From: Clostridium sp. TW13
GTDB taxonomy: Bacteria > Bacillota > Clostridia > Clostridiales > Clostridiaceae
Length of the DNA stretch: 64,000 bases
Reading direction: 5' to 3'
Assembly (NCBI RefSeq): GCF_024345225.1
Contig: NZ_BROD01000001.1
Location: 2,242,362 to 2,306,361 of the forward strand
Below are positions 1 to 8,559 of the stretch, piece after piece. Numbering within the stretch: the first letter of the stretch is position 1; each line of letters opens with the position of its first letter. A program made the position numbers and the translations under genes. A model generated the notes under the pieces. The model had not been told where the DNA came from. It made no database searches and saw nothing but the letters and a program-made list of their open reading frames with translations.

Positions 1-470
1 TTTATTCTTACTTTTAAATATACTGGAGATATATCTAAATAGTATTTGTTAAAAAGAATTCCTTTTTCTTCTCTGAAAAGTAGTACTTCATTACTTTTAG
101 ATTTGCCCTTTAAATCTTTTATTAAACTATCTACAGAACTATTATTGCTGTAATATTTCATTAGTGGCTTAATATTATCTTTATTTAGTCTCATTCCTTG
201 AATCTTAGAATTCTTCAATATCAATTTACAGTTATTTTCCTTAAATCCTTTTTCGATTTGAGCCAAAACATAACTTTTTGAAGAAACAGTCTTTCCTATA
301 AAAAAACCTATCCCTCCTAAAATAAAAAATGTAATAATTAATCCTATAGTCACAGTTTTAAAATTTAATTTAGGCTTTATTTTTTCTAAATAATATTTCT
401 CAGTTTTATTCTTAAATCTCGCAAATAATTGAGTTATTAATTTCCAAAGCCTTTGCCAACTTTCTTGCAC
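1..470 (-). CDS. Membrane protein, TcaA-like, partial (3' end outside window)
   Basis: The frame starts at a GTG at 470 behind an AGGAG eight bases upstream and stays open to base 1, so about 156 N-terminal residues are visible. There is a basic cytoplasmic stretch of about 42 residues, one hydrophobic segment at about 43-65 (GLIITFFILGGIGFF) and then an extracellular-looking, Lys/Asn-rich region. The extracellular part resembles the repeated domains of the TcaA family of single-pass envelope proteins (for instance YLDISPVYLKV). A zinc-ribbon N-terminus, common in that family, is not seen here. The family assignment is tentative; the start and membrane topology are clear. The next gene downstream on this strand lies outside the window. 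Confidence 0.6.
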   Translation of the reverse strand, partial: MQESWQRLWKLITQLFARFKNKTEKYYLEKIKPKLNFKTVTIGLIITFFILGGIGFFIGKTVSSKSYVLAQIEKGFKENNCKLILKNSKIQGMRLNKDNIKPLMKYYSNNSSVDSLIKDLKGKSKSNEVLLFREEKGILFNKYYLDISPVYLKVRI

Positions 471-537
471 TAGCTTCACTCCTAATATAAAAATATTTAC
501 AGAAATTATATCACATATAAATATCTTGTAAAGAATT

Positions 538-567
538 AAAGGGAACTTTCCTAAGAAAATCCCCTCT
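538..567 (-). terminator. Rho-independent terminator after the M16C peptidase gene
   Basis: On the minus strand AGGGGATTTTC, a four-base loop and GAAAGTTCCCT form a stem followed by TTTAATTCTTT. It lies directly after the peptidase stop codon. Confidence 0.6.
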
Positions 568-575
568 AAATCTTT

Positions 576-3494
576 CTATTCTTTTACTCTAACTAATTGC
601 TTGAAGTTTCCTTCTGATTTAATTTTATTTTCGTTTCCTATAGCACAAATATAATTTTCATCTAGAATATCTTGCATTAATACTTTTAATTGTTTTATTG
701 CATTTTCATCAGTAGCAATTATTTCTTCTCTTTCTTTTTGTATCATTTCATCTGTAATACCTGATAAATAATTGGCATCTCCTACATTAAGTTTATCATC
801 ATTGCTATATGGATGATCTACCTTTCTTATGGTTCCTATGATATATCTAATGATATCTTCTCTCTCAGCCTTAAATTCATCTAAATAAGCTGGTATATTA
901 TCATAAACTCCTAAGGTCTTTTCAACATTAGGATCTCTGTAGGATAAAAATGCTCCTGATCCATCTCTTCTAAATAAGCTAAATACCCCGTAAGCACCAC
1001 CTTTTACTCTTACGTTGTTCCATAGGTAATCATAACTTAAAATTGTATCTAATACATTTAAGCTTCCATTATATTTATCCCTGCTAAACATTCCGCCTTT
1101 ACCTACATAGTTTACTTCAGCTTGAGTTAACAATCCTTCATTTAATGGGGTTACTTCAAAATCATATTTATTTTCTTCTCCCTTACCTTTTTTCAATGTA
1201 AGTTTGAATTTATTTATATCATTTTTGAAAGTTTCATAATCCTCTGATTCTCCAGCAAAGCTAATCAATAAATTATCACTTAAGAAAAGTTTTGAAACTA
1301 TCTCTTCCAATTCCTTGACCACAGCTTCTGGATTTTCACTTAACTTATTGCTCAATTCGCAAATGAATTTATAATAAGATAAACCGTATAGTTTTTCATC
1401 ATATAAACCCCTAGCTGACATATATGAAAGCAATCTTCTGTAAGCAACCATATGACCACTCTGCATTATCATAGTTTCTGTTCTTGATTTAACTTCATCT
1501 ACAACTTGCTTTAGTCTCTTTACATCACTGAATTTAGTATGGTTTAATATCTCACTTATAATTTCTAATGCCTTGTCAGTATTGCTAAGTAATGATTTGA
1601 ACTTCACTGCAAAAAATGCTTTAAACTCCTCACCTTTTGCGTAATCATTATATGCTACTGGTAGATAACTCACTTCTCCAATATTAATATTAACTATATT
1701 AGATAACTTTACATAGTCATATCTTTCTGTATCTATTTTTCCTAAAACATCGCCTAATAGTCTTAAATAGCTTACTTTTTCCTTTGCTATAACCTTTGAA
1801 TTAAAATACAAGTTAGAATAAACTATTTTATTTGTATTAAATTCATGATATATAACCTTAGTGTCTTCTATATTCCTAACCTCAGTTGGTATAGTTTCTC
1901 CCTTAGGATTAATATCCTCCAAAGATAATTTAGGAATACTTGCTAACTGCTCTTTGCTATCAGGAGTATTTTGTCTTTCTAATAGCCTCTTCCCTTTTTC
2001 TATAATATTATTTAATTCCTCATCCTTAAAACTTTGCTTTATCTTATTTAATTTTTCCTTTAAGACTGCTTCCTTCTCTTCTACTAAACCCTTATTAGGT
2101 TTCATAGTTATAAGGCTTACATGATCATTATTCAAAAGATGTTCTTTTATTATATTTTCAAAATACCCATTAAACATCTCTGATTTTATCTTATCTAACA
2201 CTGCATCATATTGTAAATGAGCTAGTGGATCTCCACCATATAAATAACTTTCAAGTATATTAGTATAATATACAAGACCTTTTGGAAATCCATAATAATC
2301 TGCTTCTCTTAATGTGAATTCAACCTTATTAACTGAAGCCTCTATAGCTTCCTTATCTATACCTTTAGTTGCTAATTCATTAAGTACCTCATAGATTGTG
2401 CTCTTGAATTCATCCTTTTTATCTGGATCTGAATTCTTAGCAATTATAGAAAGCATAGTTTGCTGAATTGAACTATCAAATTCACCTGAAACTGCCTTGG
2501 CAATACCCTTATCTAATAAAGCTTTCTTAAGAGGTGCTCCTGAAGTTTTAAGTAGCATATGTGTTAAAATCTCCATTGCATAACTTAATTCTGTATTAGT
2601 TGCCTTATCCACAAGAAAATTTAAATTTAAATAAGTTTTTTCTTTTTCATCTTCATCTTTTGCTATACCATAAGTAAATTCAGCTTCATGAAGCTCTGTA
2701 AAACTTTTTTGTTCTAAAATTTGAGAATCAACTTTTCTATAATCAAAATCCTTCAAATAATTATCATTGATAAACTTTAACTCTTTTTCTAAGTCCCCAT
2801 TACCATATAAGTATATATAGCTATTTGATGGATGATAATATTTTTTATGGAAATCCAAGAATTCATCATAAGTTAAATCTGGAATACATTCAGGATCTCC
2901 GCCTGAATCATTTGCATATTGTGTATCTGGCAAAGTAACATTTGGTATATATCTATAAATAGAACCATCAGGAGAAGAATACGCTCCCTTCATTTCACTG
3001 TATACCACACCATTGTACTTTAACTCATCTTCCTTAGTTTCTAACTTATAATTCCATCCTTCTTGCATAAAAATTTCTTCTTGTTTATATATGTTTGGAT
3101 ATAGTACTGCATCCAAATAAACATCCATCAAATTAAAGAAATCTTTTTCATTCCTAGAAGCTATAGGGTATATAGTTTTATCTGGATAAGTTAATGCATT
3201 TAAGAATGTGTTCAATGAACCCTTAATCAATTCCACGAAAGGCTCTTTAGTATTAAACTTTCTAGAACCACATAAAACTGAATGCTCCAAAATATGAGCA
3301 ACTCCTGTACTATTATTTGGAGGTGTTCTAAATCCTATAGCAAACACCTTATTGTCATCTTTTGAACTAAGTTTTATTAACTTTGCTTTTGTCTTATCAT
3401 GTTCAAAGATATAAGCTACAGCTGCAACTTCTTTAACTGTCCTTTCTTCTTTTAGAGTAAAGCCATTATAAGAATTTCCTACTTTTAAATCCAA
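576..3494 (-). CDS. Insulinase-family (M16C, PreP/Cym1-like) zinc metallopeptidase
   Basis: A 972-residue protein with the inverted zinc motif HILEH at about residues 67-71, inside the segment GVAHILEHSVLCGS that is typical of M16C presequence-protease-like enzymes. A second conserved element, YSEMKGAYSSPD, lies about 100 residues later, and the C-terminal half carries VRVKGGAYGVFS, the substrate-binding Arg/Tyr region. The length matches the single-chain M16C family of about 970 residues, with no signal peptide, so it probably degrades oligopeptides in the cytosol. I placed the start at a TTG at 3494 because GGGAG lies nine bases upstream and the protein then begins as family members do (LDLKVGNSYNGF). 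An in-frame ATG farther upstream has no good ribosome site. It appears monocistronic. Confidence 0.9.
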   Translation of the reverse strand: MDLKVGNSYNGFTLKEERTVKEVAAVAYIFEHDKTKAKLIKLSSKDDNKVFAIGFRTPPNNSTGVAHILEHSVLCGSRKFNTKEPFVELIKGSLNTFLNALTYPDKTIYPIASRNEKDFFNLMDVYLDAVLYPNIYKQEEIFMQEGWNYKLETKEDELKYNGVVYSEMKGAYSSPDGSIYRYIPNVTLPDTQYANDSGGDPECIPDLTYDEFLDFHKKYYHPSNSYIYLYGNGDLEKELKFINDNYLKDFDYRKVDSQILEQKSFTELHEAEFTYGIAKDEDEKEKTYLNLNFLVDKATNTELSYAMEILTHMLLKTSGAPLKKALLDKGIAKAVSGEFDSSIQQTMLSIIAKNSDPDKKDEFKSTIYEVLNELATKGIDKEAIEASVNKVEFTLREADYYGFPKGLVYYTNILESYLYGGDPLAHLQYDAVLDKIKSEMFNGYFENIIKEHLLNNDHVSLITMKPNKGLVEEKEAVLKEKLNKIKQSFKDEELNNIIEKGKRLLERQNTPDSKEQLASIPKLSLEDINPKGETIPTEVRNIEDTKVIYHEFNTNKIVYSNLYFNSKVIAKEKVSYLRLLGDVLGKIDTERYDYVKLSNIVNINIGEVSYLPVAYNDYAKGEEFKAFFAVKFKSLLSNTDKALEIISEILNHTKFSDVKRLKQVVDEVKSRTETMIMQSGHMVAYRRLLSYMSARGLYDEKLYGLSYYKFICELSNKLSENPEAVVKELEEIVSKLFLSDNLLISFAGESEDYETFKNDINKFKLTLKKGKGEENKYDFEVTPLNEGLLTQAEVNYVGKGGMFSRDKYNGSLNVLDTILSYDYLWNNVRVKGGAYGVFSLFRRDGSGAFLSYRDPNVEKTLGVYDNIPAYLDEFKAEREDIIRYIIGTIRKVDHPYSNDDKLNVGDANYLSGITDEMIQKEREEIIATDENAIKQLKVLMQDILDENYICAIGNENKIKSEGNFKQLVRVKE

Positions 3495-3644
3495 TTTATT
3501 CACTCCCTCATTTTTCATAATATAACTACATAACAAAATAGAAGTTACTATATAAAATTAAACTATCTGTTTATTTTTAATTATGTATCTTTATATTATT
3601 ATATCTATAAATGTAATAATATAATCTTACCATATTTATCTAAT

Positions 3645-3685
3645 TAAAAAAAGCTAGATTTAATACTCATTTATTAAATCTAGCT
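3645..3685 (-). terminator. Terminator of the DEAD-box helicase gene
   Basis: A perfect 14-bp stem (AGCTAGATTTAATA and its complement, six-base loop) is followed on the minus strand by seven T residues. It lies between the helicase stop and the peptidase start. The rest of the 300-base gap is AT-rich and shows nothing else recognisable. Confidence 0.85.
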
Positions 3686-3799
3686 CTTCAATATTAGACA
3701 TATTCAAAAAATAAACAAGCCAATATGTGATTGATATTTTCATTTGCTATTTATTTTTATATGTTTTATTTATATAAAATATTTATTATATTAAGTTAA

Positions 3800-5191
3800 C
3801 TATTTTGAACTCTTTCTTGAACTAAAGAAATTAGACTTTCCGTATTCATTTGCACCCTTTTTAGGCTTTTTGTTCAATTTTTCTGTTTTATAGCTATCTT
3901 TAGAAAAATCCTTATCTTTAACCCTATCTCTTCTAAAATCCTTTTCTTTAACTTCCTCTTCAACAGGAGTCTTCTTATTTAAAACTGCTTTTTTAGTTGA
4001 TGAAATCTTACTCTTATTAGCATACTTATCTTTCTTTGCCTTATATTTTGGTGCCTGATCAACTATTTCTGCCATATAAATTTGTTTCTTCTCAATAATA
4101 ATGTTAAAGTTCTTTTCAAATTGTTTTATAAATGATTCTTCTCTTTCTGTTACAATAGAGTACGCTACACCCTTTTCTCCAGCTCTTCCTACTCTACCTA
4201 CTCTATGAAGATAATCTTTAGGATCTTCAGGTATATCTAAGTTTATAACATGAGTTATCCCTTTAATATCAAGTCCTCTTGCAGCTATATCAGATGCAAC
4301 TAAAACCTGTATATTCCCTTTTCTAAAATCCTCCAAGGCTTTTTGTCTATTTTCTTTAAAATTCACACCATGCAGAGCTTCTGCCTTAATTTTATTAAAT
4401 TGAAGCTTTGATAAAGTCATATTTACATCATAACTACTATTTATAAACACTAAAGCTTTTTCCGGCTTTGCAGCATTTATTAATTTTCTAAGTGCTTCTA
4501 TCTTATCTCTATGCTCCACTAAAAAATAAACATGTGATATGTTTTCATTTACTTTGTTACTTGCTTTAACCCTAATTACTTCTGCTTCCCCAACAAGCTC
4601 CTTACATTTAGATAAAGTGTCATTAGCTAATGTAGCTGAAAACAACATAGTTTGCTTATTATTAGGCGTTAATTTTACTATTTTCTTTACATTATCTATA
4701 TTATTTTTATCTAATAACTTATCTCCTTCATCCATAACTAACACTTTTATAGTATGTGTAGTAATCTTCTTCTTTCCTATAAGCTCTAAAACTCTTCCAG
4801 ACGAACCAACTAATATTTGTGGCTTTTCCTTTAACTTATCCATTTGTCTCTTTATATTAGCACTGCCAATTAGTGAAGTTGATTTAATACTTAAACCACT
4901 ACTTACTATTAATTCTTTTACCGTATTATTAATCTGCGCTACTAATTCATGAGTAGGTGCTAAGATTATACATTGCATTTCTTGTTTTGATGAATCTATT
5001 CTTTGAAGTATTGGCAATAAGTATGCTAATGTTTTACCTGTGCCTGTTTCAGATTGCCCAATTATACTCTTTCCATCTAAAGCTACAGGAATAGCCTTTT
5101 CCTGAATTTCAGTAGGTTCTGCAATTTTCAAACTTTCAACAGCTTCTAATAATTCTTCATTAAGTCCTAATTTTTTAAAATCTTCTATCAT
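3800..5191 (-). CDS. DEAD-box-family RNA helicase with DEGD in motif II
   Basis: A 463-residue superfamily 2 helicase. It has a Q-motif region (EPTEIQEKAIP), motif I SETGTGKT, PTHELV (Ia), motif II VMDEGDKLLD, motif III SAT, motif V ARGLDIKG and motif VI HRVGRVGRAG. The C-terminal 90 residues are a Lys/Arg-rich low-complexity tail typical of cold-shock and ribosome-assembly helicases such as CshA. Motif II reads DEGD instead of DEAD, and motif VI has Val where most members have Ile and Thr. The start is an ATG with GAGG eight bases upstream. It likely unwinds RNA duplexes in ribosome biogenesis or mRNA decay. It follows a structured RNA on the same strand, which could be its leader or an independent transcript. 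Confidence 0.88.
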   Translation of the reverse strand: MIEDFKKLGLNEELLEAVESLKIAEPTEIQEKAIPVALDGKSIIGQSETGTGKTLAYLLPILQRIDSSKQEMQCIILAPTHELVAQINNTVKELIVSSGLSIKSTSLIGSANIKRQMDKLKEKPQILVGSSGRVLELIGKKKITTHTIKVLVMDEGDKLLDKNNIDNVKKIVKLTPNNKQTMLFSATLANDTLSKCKELVGEAEVIRVKASNKVNENISHVYFLVEHRDKIEALRKLINAAKPEKALVFINSSYDVNMTLSKLQFNKIKAEALHGVNFKENRQKALEDFRKGNIQVLVASDIAARGLDIKGITHVINLDIPEDPKDYLHRVGRVGRAGEKGVAYSIVTEREESFIKQFEKNFNIIIEKKQIYMAEIVDQAPKYKAKKDKYANKSKISSTKKAVLNKKTPVEEEVKEKDFRRDRVKDKDFSKDSYKTEKLNKKPKKGANEYGKSNFFSSRKSSK

Positions 5192-5299
5192 AAAATTTAC
5201 CTCATTATTTTCAATAATAAATTTAGTTTATATTAGTATTGTACCATTTCTGAATTTTATCAGTATTCCTTAGTATTGTCAAAGAATATCTATTTTTTA

Positions 5300-5552
5300 T
5301 CCGATAGCTAGCATCCGTAACACTCCAATCTTATATGAAACTCCTCTTCCTAAAGTCAGATGAGTGCTCACAGAGTAAGCGACCATCATCAAATCATAGA
5401 TTTGAGATGTCTGCTTAACCGATTCACACTAAATCATAGATTTAGGTTCTCTCCTTAAGTTGGAGATAACGGCTGCACGCTCCTGGATAAGTTCAACTAA
5501 GATTCAGATGGGGATCAAACCCCACCTGAATCAAGTTTCACTTGATAATACA
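5300..5552 (-). ncRNA. Candidate structured non-coding RNA (possibly raiA-motif-like)
   Basis: Read on the minus strand, this non-coding stretch folds convincingly by eye. There is a CAAGTGAAACTTG hairpin, then a strong hairpin GATTCAGGTGGGG/CCCCATCTGAATC. An enclosing helix pairs TTATCC (about 5485) with GGATAA near the 3' end (about 5300). Inside it CCGT..CTCCAA pairs with TTGGAG..ACGG, TAAGC pairs with GCTTA, and two hairpins built on CTAAATC/GATTTAG and TCAAATC/GATTTGA each contain the word ATCTATGATTT. GC is higher than in surrounding spacers and no open frame is present. Size and clostridial setting resemble the raiA motif class, but I identify that only from memory. It lies between the fruK terminator and the helicase gene, about 110 bases upstream of the latter. 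Confidence 0.6.
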
Positions 5553-5560
5553 AATGAAAA

Positions 5561-5593
5561 GATACCTAAAAATATTTTTTATTTTTAGGTATC
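5561..5593 (-). terminator. Terminator of the fruK-like gene
   Basis: GGATACCTAAAAATA and TATTTTTAGGTATC form a long stem, followed on the minus strand by TTTT. It separates fruK from the structured RNA downstream. Confidence 0.75.
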
Positions 5594-5614
5594 CAATATA
5601 CACTTAGTTTTAAT

Positions 5615-6529
5615 CTATTTAACTTCTGTTATTGTAATTTGTGGATATAAGTTTTCTGATTCTTCTTTAGTTGCAATGTCTAAAGAAAATGCTGTAGCAC
5701 TTCCAGAAGCAATTCCTGATTTAAATGCTTGTTGCAAATCTCCACTTCTTGAATACTCTGCTAAGAAACCACCAATAAGTGAATCTCCTGCTCCTACTGA
5801 ATTCTTAACTGTTCCCTTTGGAGCTGTAGCTCTATATACTCCATCTTTATTAATCATTAATGCGCCTTCACCTGCTAATGATATTATTACATTTTGCGCT
5901 CCCATATCTAGAACTTTCTTTCCATACTGAATCAATTCTTCTTGAGAATTTATCTTTACATTAAACATTTCTTCTAATTCGTGATTGTTCGGCTTAACCA
6001 AAAACGGACCATACTTTAAAGTATCAATGAATGCCTTACCTGTAGTATCTACTACAATCTTAACACCCTTACCTTTTAAATATTCAAAAATTTGAGAATA
6101 TATTTCTTTATCAAGAGTACTTGGTATACTTCCTGCCAAAACCAAAATATCTCCATCATTTAATTCATCTAACTTACTATAAAAAGCTTTAATATTTTCT
6201 TGTGATATCTCTGGTCCAAGACCATTAATTTCACTTTCATCATCTGATTTTAACTTTATATTTATTCTTGAGTCACCGTTTACATGAATAAAATCAGTTT
6301 CTAAACCTATCTTTTTCAAACTACTTTCAATAAAATCTCCAGTAAACCCACCAACAAAACCTAAAGCTCTGTTTGCAATTCCTTGATTGAATAATACTCT
6401 TGAAACATTTATTCCCTTTCCACCAGGGTATTTTTCTTCAAAATTAGTTCTATTTACAGAACCAATAGTAAATTTTTCAACATTCACTATGTAATCGATT
6501 GAAGGATTTAATGTTAATGTATATATCAT
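5615..6529 (-). CDS. fruK: 1-phosphofructokinase / PfkB-family sugar kinase
   Basis: A 304-residue ribokinase/PfkB-fold kinase that begins MIYTLTLNPSIDYIV, the usual opening of FruK/LacC proteins. It has the first PfkB signature GGKGINVSR (about residues 36-44) and the second, NSVGAGDSLIGGFL, carrying the catalytic Asp and the anion hole. It should phosphorylate fructose 1-phosphate to fructose 1,6-bisphosphate; tagatose-6-phosphate kinase (LacC) is the main alternative. The start is the second ATG (6529), with GGTGG five bases upstream; the earlier ATG at 6541 overlaps its own ribosome site. No PTS transporter gene adjoins it. A sigma-A promoter with phased TTCAT repeats lies upstream. Confidence 0.85.
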   Translation of the reverse strand: MIYTLTLNPSIDYIVNVEKFTIGSVNRTNFEEKYPGGKGINVSRVLFNQGIANRALGFVGGFTGDFIESSLKKIGLETDFIHVNGDSRINIKLKSDDESEINGLGPEISQENIKAFYSKLDELNDGDILVLAGSIPSTLDKEIYSQIFEYLKGKGVKIVVDTTGKAFIDTLKYGPFLVKPNNHELEEMFNVKINSQEELIQYGKKVLDMGAQNVIISLAGEGALMINKDGVYRATAPKGTVKNSVGAGDSLIGGFLAEYSRSGDLQQAFKSGIASGSATAFSLDIATKEESENLYPQITITEVK

Positions 6530-6605
6530 TTCTTCCACCATCCTTATTTTTAACTATAATAATTTCTATCTAAGTATTTACATTAATTAATCACTTTATA
6601 ATACT

Positions 6606-6634
6606 ATTATAAATTATAATTCTTTTATTTTCAA
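6606..6634 (-). promoter_or_regulatory. Sigma-A promoter of fruK
   Basis: On the minus strand TTGAAA (6634-6629), a 17-base spacer and TATAAT (6611-6606) lie about 75 bases upstream of the fruK start. Confidence 0.65.
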
Positions 6635-6639
6635 TCAAT

Positions 6640-6679
6640 TTCATTCATTTCTGTTCATGTTCCATTCATATTCTTTCAT
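6640..6679 (-). promoter_or_regulatory. Phased ATGAA repeats, candidate operator upstream of fruK
   Basis: On the minus strand ATGAA occurs at plus-strand positions 6675-6679, 6665-6669, 6654-6658 and 6644-6648, that is at 10-, 11- and 10-base steps, with a further overlapping copy at 6640. The array ends six bases before the -35 box. Repeats phased to one helical turn are typical of DeoR-family sugar regulators, which often control fru genes, but that link is inference. The remaining 230 bases up to the GtrA-like gene contain a TATAAT at 6814-6819 for the plus strand and nothing else I recognise. Confidence 0.5.
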
Positions 6680-6907
6680 AAACAACAGTAATAATCTAGG
6701 TTAAGAGTATGAAAATAAATAACATTTCCTAATATAGTATAGATCCTTTTGCTAAACTATTTATGAATTTTCACATAATTCAACAATTTGCAACATAGAT
6801 TATACTTTTTTGCTATAATATATTATAGATAATTTATAGAATACTTTTTGAGTTATTGAATAACCTTAATTATATAGATTTTAAAACTTTTTAAAGGACT
6901 GTTGTTT

Positions 6908-7339
6908 ATGGAAATTAAATCCAAAGATTCAAAACCAATTTTACAATTTATATGCTATATATTAGTAGGCGCCTCTAATTTTATACTTGATGAAATAGTA
7001 TTGAATATATTATGGTTCGTCACTGGAAGGTCTGTTGGAAAAATAAATTATTTATTTAAGTTTATATCCTTTTGCATTTATTCTACAAACGGATATATCT
7101 TAAATAAAAAAGTAACTTTTAAAAAACAAAATAAAAATTCATCTTATATAGACTATGTTTCAGTGCTAGCACTACTTTCTGCTATAGATGCAATTATAGT
7201 TTCAAAGTTTACTGTTCATAATATATTTAGACTTCATCGCCCACTTTGGGCTAATATCTGTAACCTAATTGCCTCTGCTACTACAGGAATATTAGGATTT
7301 TTAATAAACAAATTTATAGTGTTCAAAAAAGATGAATAA
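6908..7339 (+). CDS. GtrA-like four-TM membrane protein
   Basis: A 143-residue protein with four hydrophobic segments in two pairs, each pair ending in an Asn-rich phrase before a short basic loop (NGYILNKKVTFKK and GFLINKFIVFKK). That repeat pattern is diagnostic of the GtrA/DPMS family, small membrane proteins linked to flipping or use of polyprenyl-linked sugars for cell-wall or glycan decoration. The ATG at 6908 was chosen because AAAGGA lies nine bases upstream; a TTG six bases earlier is too close. It is 35 bases ahead of a hydroxyacid dehydrogenase gene, perhaps co-transcribed without obvious functional link. No glycosyltransferase is adjacent, so its substrate cannot be inferred. Confidence 0.8.
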   Translation: MEIKSKDSKPILQFICYILVGASNFILDEIVLNILWFVTGRSVGKINYLFKFISFCIYSTNGYILNKKVTFKKQNKNSSYIDYVSVLALLSAIDAIIVSKFTVHNIFRLHRPLWANICNLIASATTGILGFLINKFIVFKKDE

Positions 7340-7374
7340 ATATATAAATTACTATGGATGAGGGGGACTTTAAT

Positions 7375-8334
7375 ATGAAAATAACCATGCTAGATTACAA
7401 AACTTTAGGTGATGATGTAGATTTATCTCCACTTAAAAATCTCAACTATGATTTTAAAATTTATGATTTAACTTCAAAAGAACAGGTGATAGAAAGATCC
7501 CAATCTTCTGAGGTTATAATTATAAACAAGATATTAATTACAGAAGATATATTAAAACAATGTAAAAATCTAAAATTAATTTGCCTTACAGCTACTGGCA
7601 CAAACAATGTTGATCTAGCAGCTGCTAAAAAATATGGAGTGGCAGTTTGCAATGTAGCTGGTTACTCTACTGACAGTGTAACTCAACATACCTTTGCTCT
7701 ATTATTCTACGTTTTAGAACATCTAAAATATTATGATGAGTATGTAATAAATGGTGGATATACCGGAAGTTCTACCTTTACTCATTTGTCAAAACCATTT
7801 TGGGAATTAAATAATAAAACTTTTGGCATCATTGGTCTTGGACAAATAGGAAAGAAAGTAGCTGCAGTTGCTAAAGCCTTTGGCTGCAATATAATATATC
7901 ACTCCACTTCAGGCAAGAACAGTAATAATGAATATAAACATGTTTCACTAGAAGAATTATTAAAGACAAGTGATATTGTTTCAATACATGCACCATTAAA
8001 TAAGAACACTGAAAATCTAATGGATTATGAGAAACTAAGCCTAATGAAGAAATCTGCCATAATTTTAAACACTGGTAGAGGTGGAATTATCAACGAAGCT
8101 GATTTATGCAAAATTATAGATGAAGATAAAATCTTCGGTGCTGGTATAGACGTTATTTCAAAGGAACCTATAGATCCTAAAAGTCCATACTTAACAGTGA
8201 AAAATAGAGACAAATTAATCATAACTCCTCATATAGCATGGGCCACCATAGAAGCACGAAACCGCGTTATTTCGGAAGTAGCTGAAAACATAAGAGCCTT
8301 TAAAAATGGTGAATATAGAAATAGAGTTGATTAG
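7375..8334 (+). CDS. D-isomer-specific 2-hydroxyacid dehydrogenase
   Basis: A 319-residue NAD-dependent dehydrogenase of the hydroxypyruvate/glyoxylate reductase type. The Rossmann dinucleotide motif GLGQIG sits at about residues 144-149. The catalytic triad is visible: Arg in LNTGRGGIINE, Glu in DVISKEPID and His in ITPHIAWAT. It should interconvert a 2-keto acid such as hydroxypyruvate and the D-2-hydroxy acid in the cytosol; the exact substrate cannot be told. The start is the ATG at 7375, with GAGGGGG eight bases upstream; an ATG at 7354 lies before that ribosome site. A strong terminator follows. Confidence 0.88.
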   Translation: MKITMLDYKTLGDDVDLSPLKNLNYDFKIYDLTSKEQVIERSQSSEVIIINKILITEDILKQCKNLKLICLTATGTNNVDLAAAKKYGVAVCNVAGYSTDSVTQHTFALLFYVLEHLKYYDEYVINGGYTGSSTFTHLSKPFWELNNKTFGIIGLGQIGKKVAAVAKAFGCNIIYHSTSGKNSNNEYKHVSLEELLKTSDIVSIHAPLNKNTENLMDYEKLSLMKKSAIILNTGRGGIINEADLCKIIDEDKIFGAGIDVISKEPIDPKSPYLTVKNRDKLIITPHIAWATIEARNRVISEVAENIRAFKNGEYRNRVD

Positions 8335-8431
8335 CTTATATAAGATTTAAGAACTATTAATCATCAAAGCTGAAGTTATAAGCAAATATCAGGTGAAAAT
8401 AAGTTTTACTAATTAGAACTTATAAACTAAG

Positions 8432-8478
8432 AAGAGGCTAACTAAACAAGTTTAATTGTCTAGTTAGCCTCTTTTTAT
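8432..8478 (+). terminator. Terminator after the 2-hydroxyacid dehydrogenase gene
   Basis: AAGAGGCTAACTA and TAGTTAGCCTCTT form a stem followed by TTT on the plus strand. It closes the gtrA-dehydrogenase unit ahead of the convergent thiI. Confidence 0.85.
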
Positions 8479-8559
8479 CATATTCTACAATCTAACATTA
8501 GATTAGATTGTCTAAATTCAAATTTAAGCTTGAAGCCTTTGATTTTCCATTACAATCAA

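Noticed and set aside
1861-2124. Open frame on the plus strand inside the M16C peptidase gene
   Set aside because: Shadow of the opposite-strand coding sequence, no ribosome site, hydrophobic low-complexity translation.
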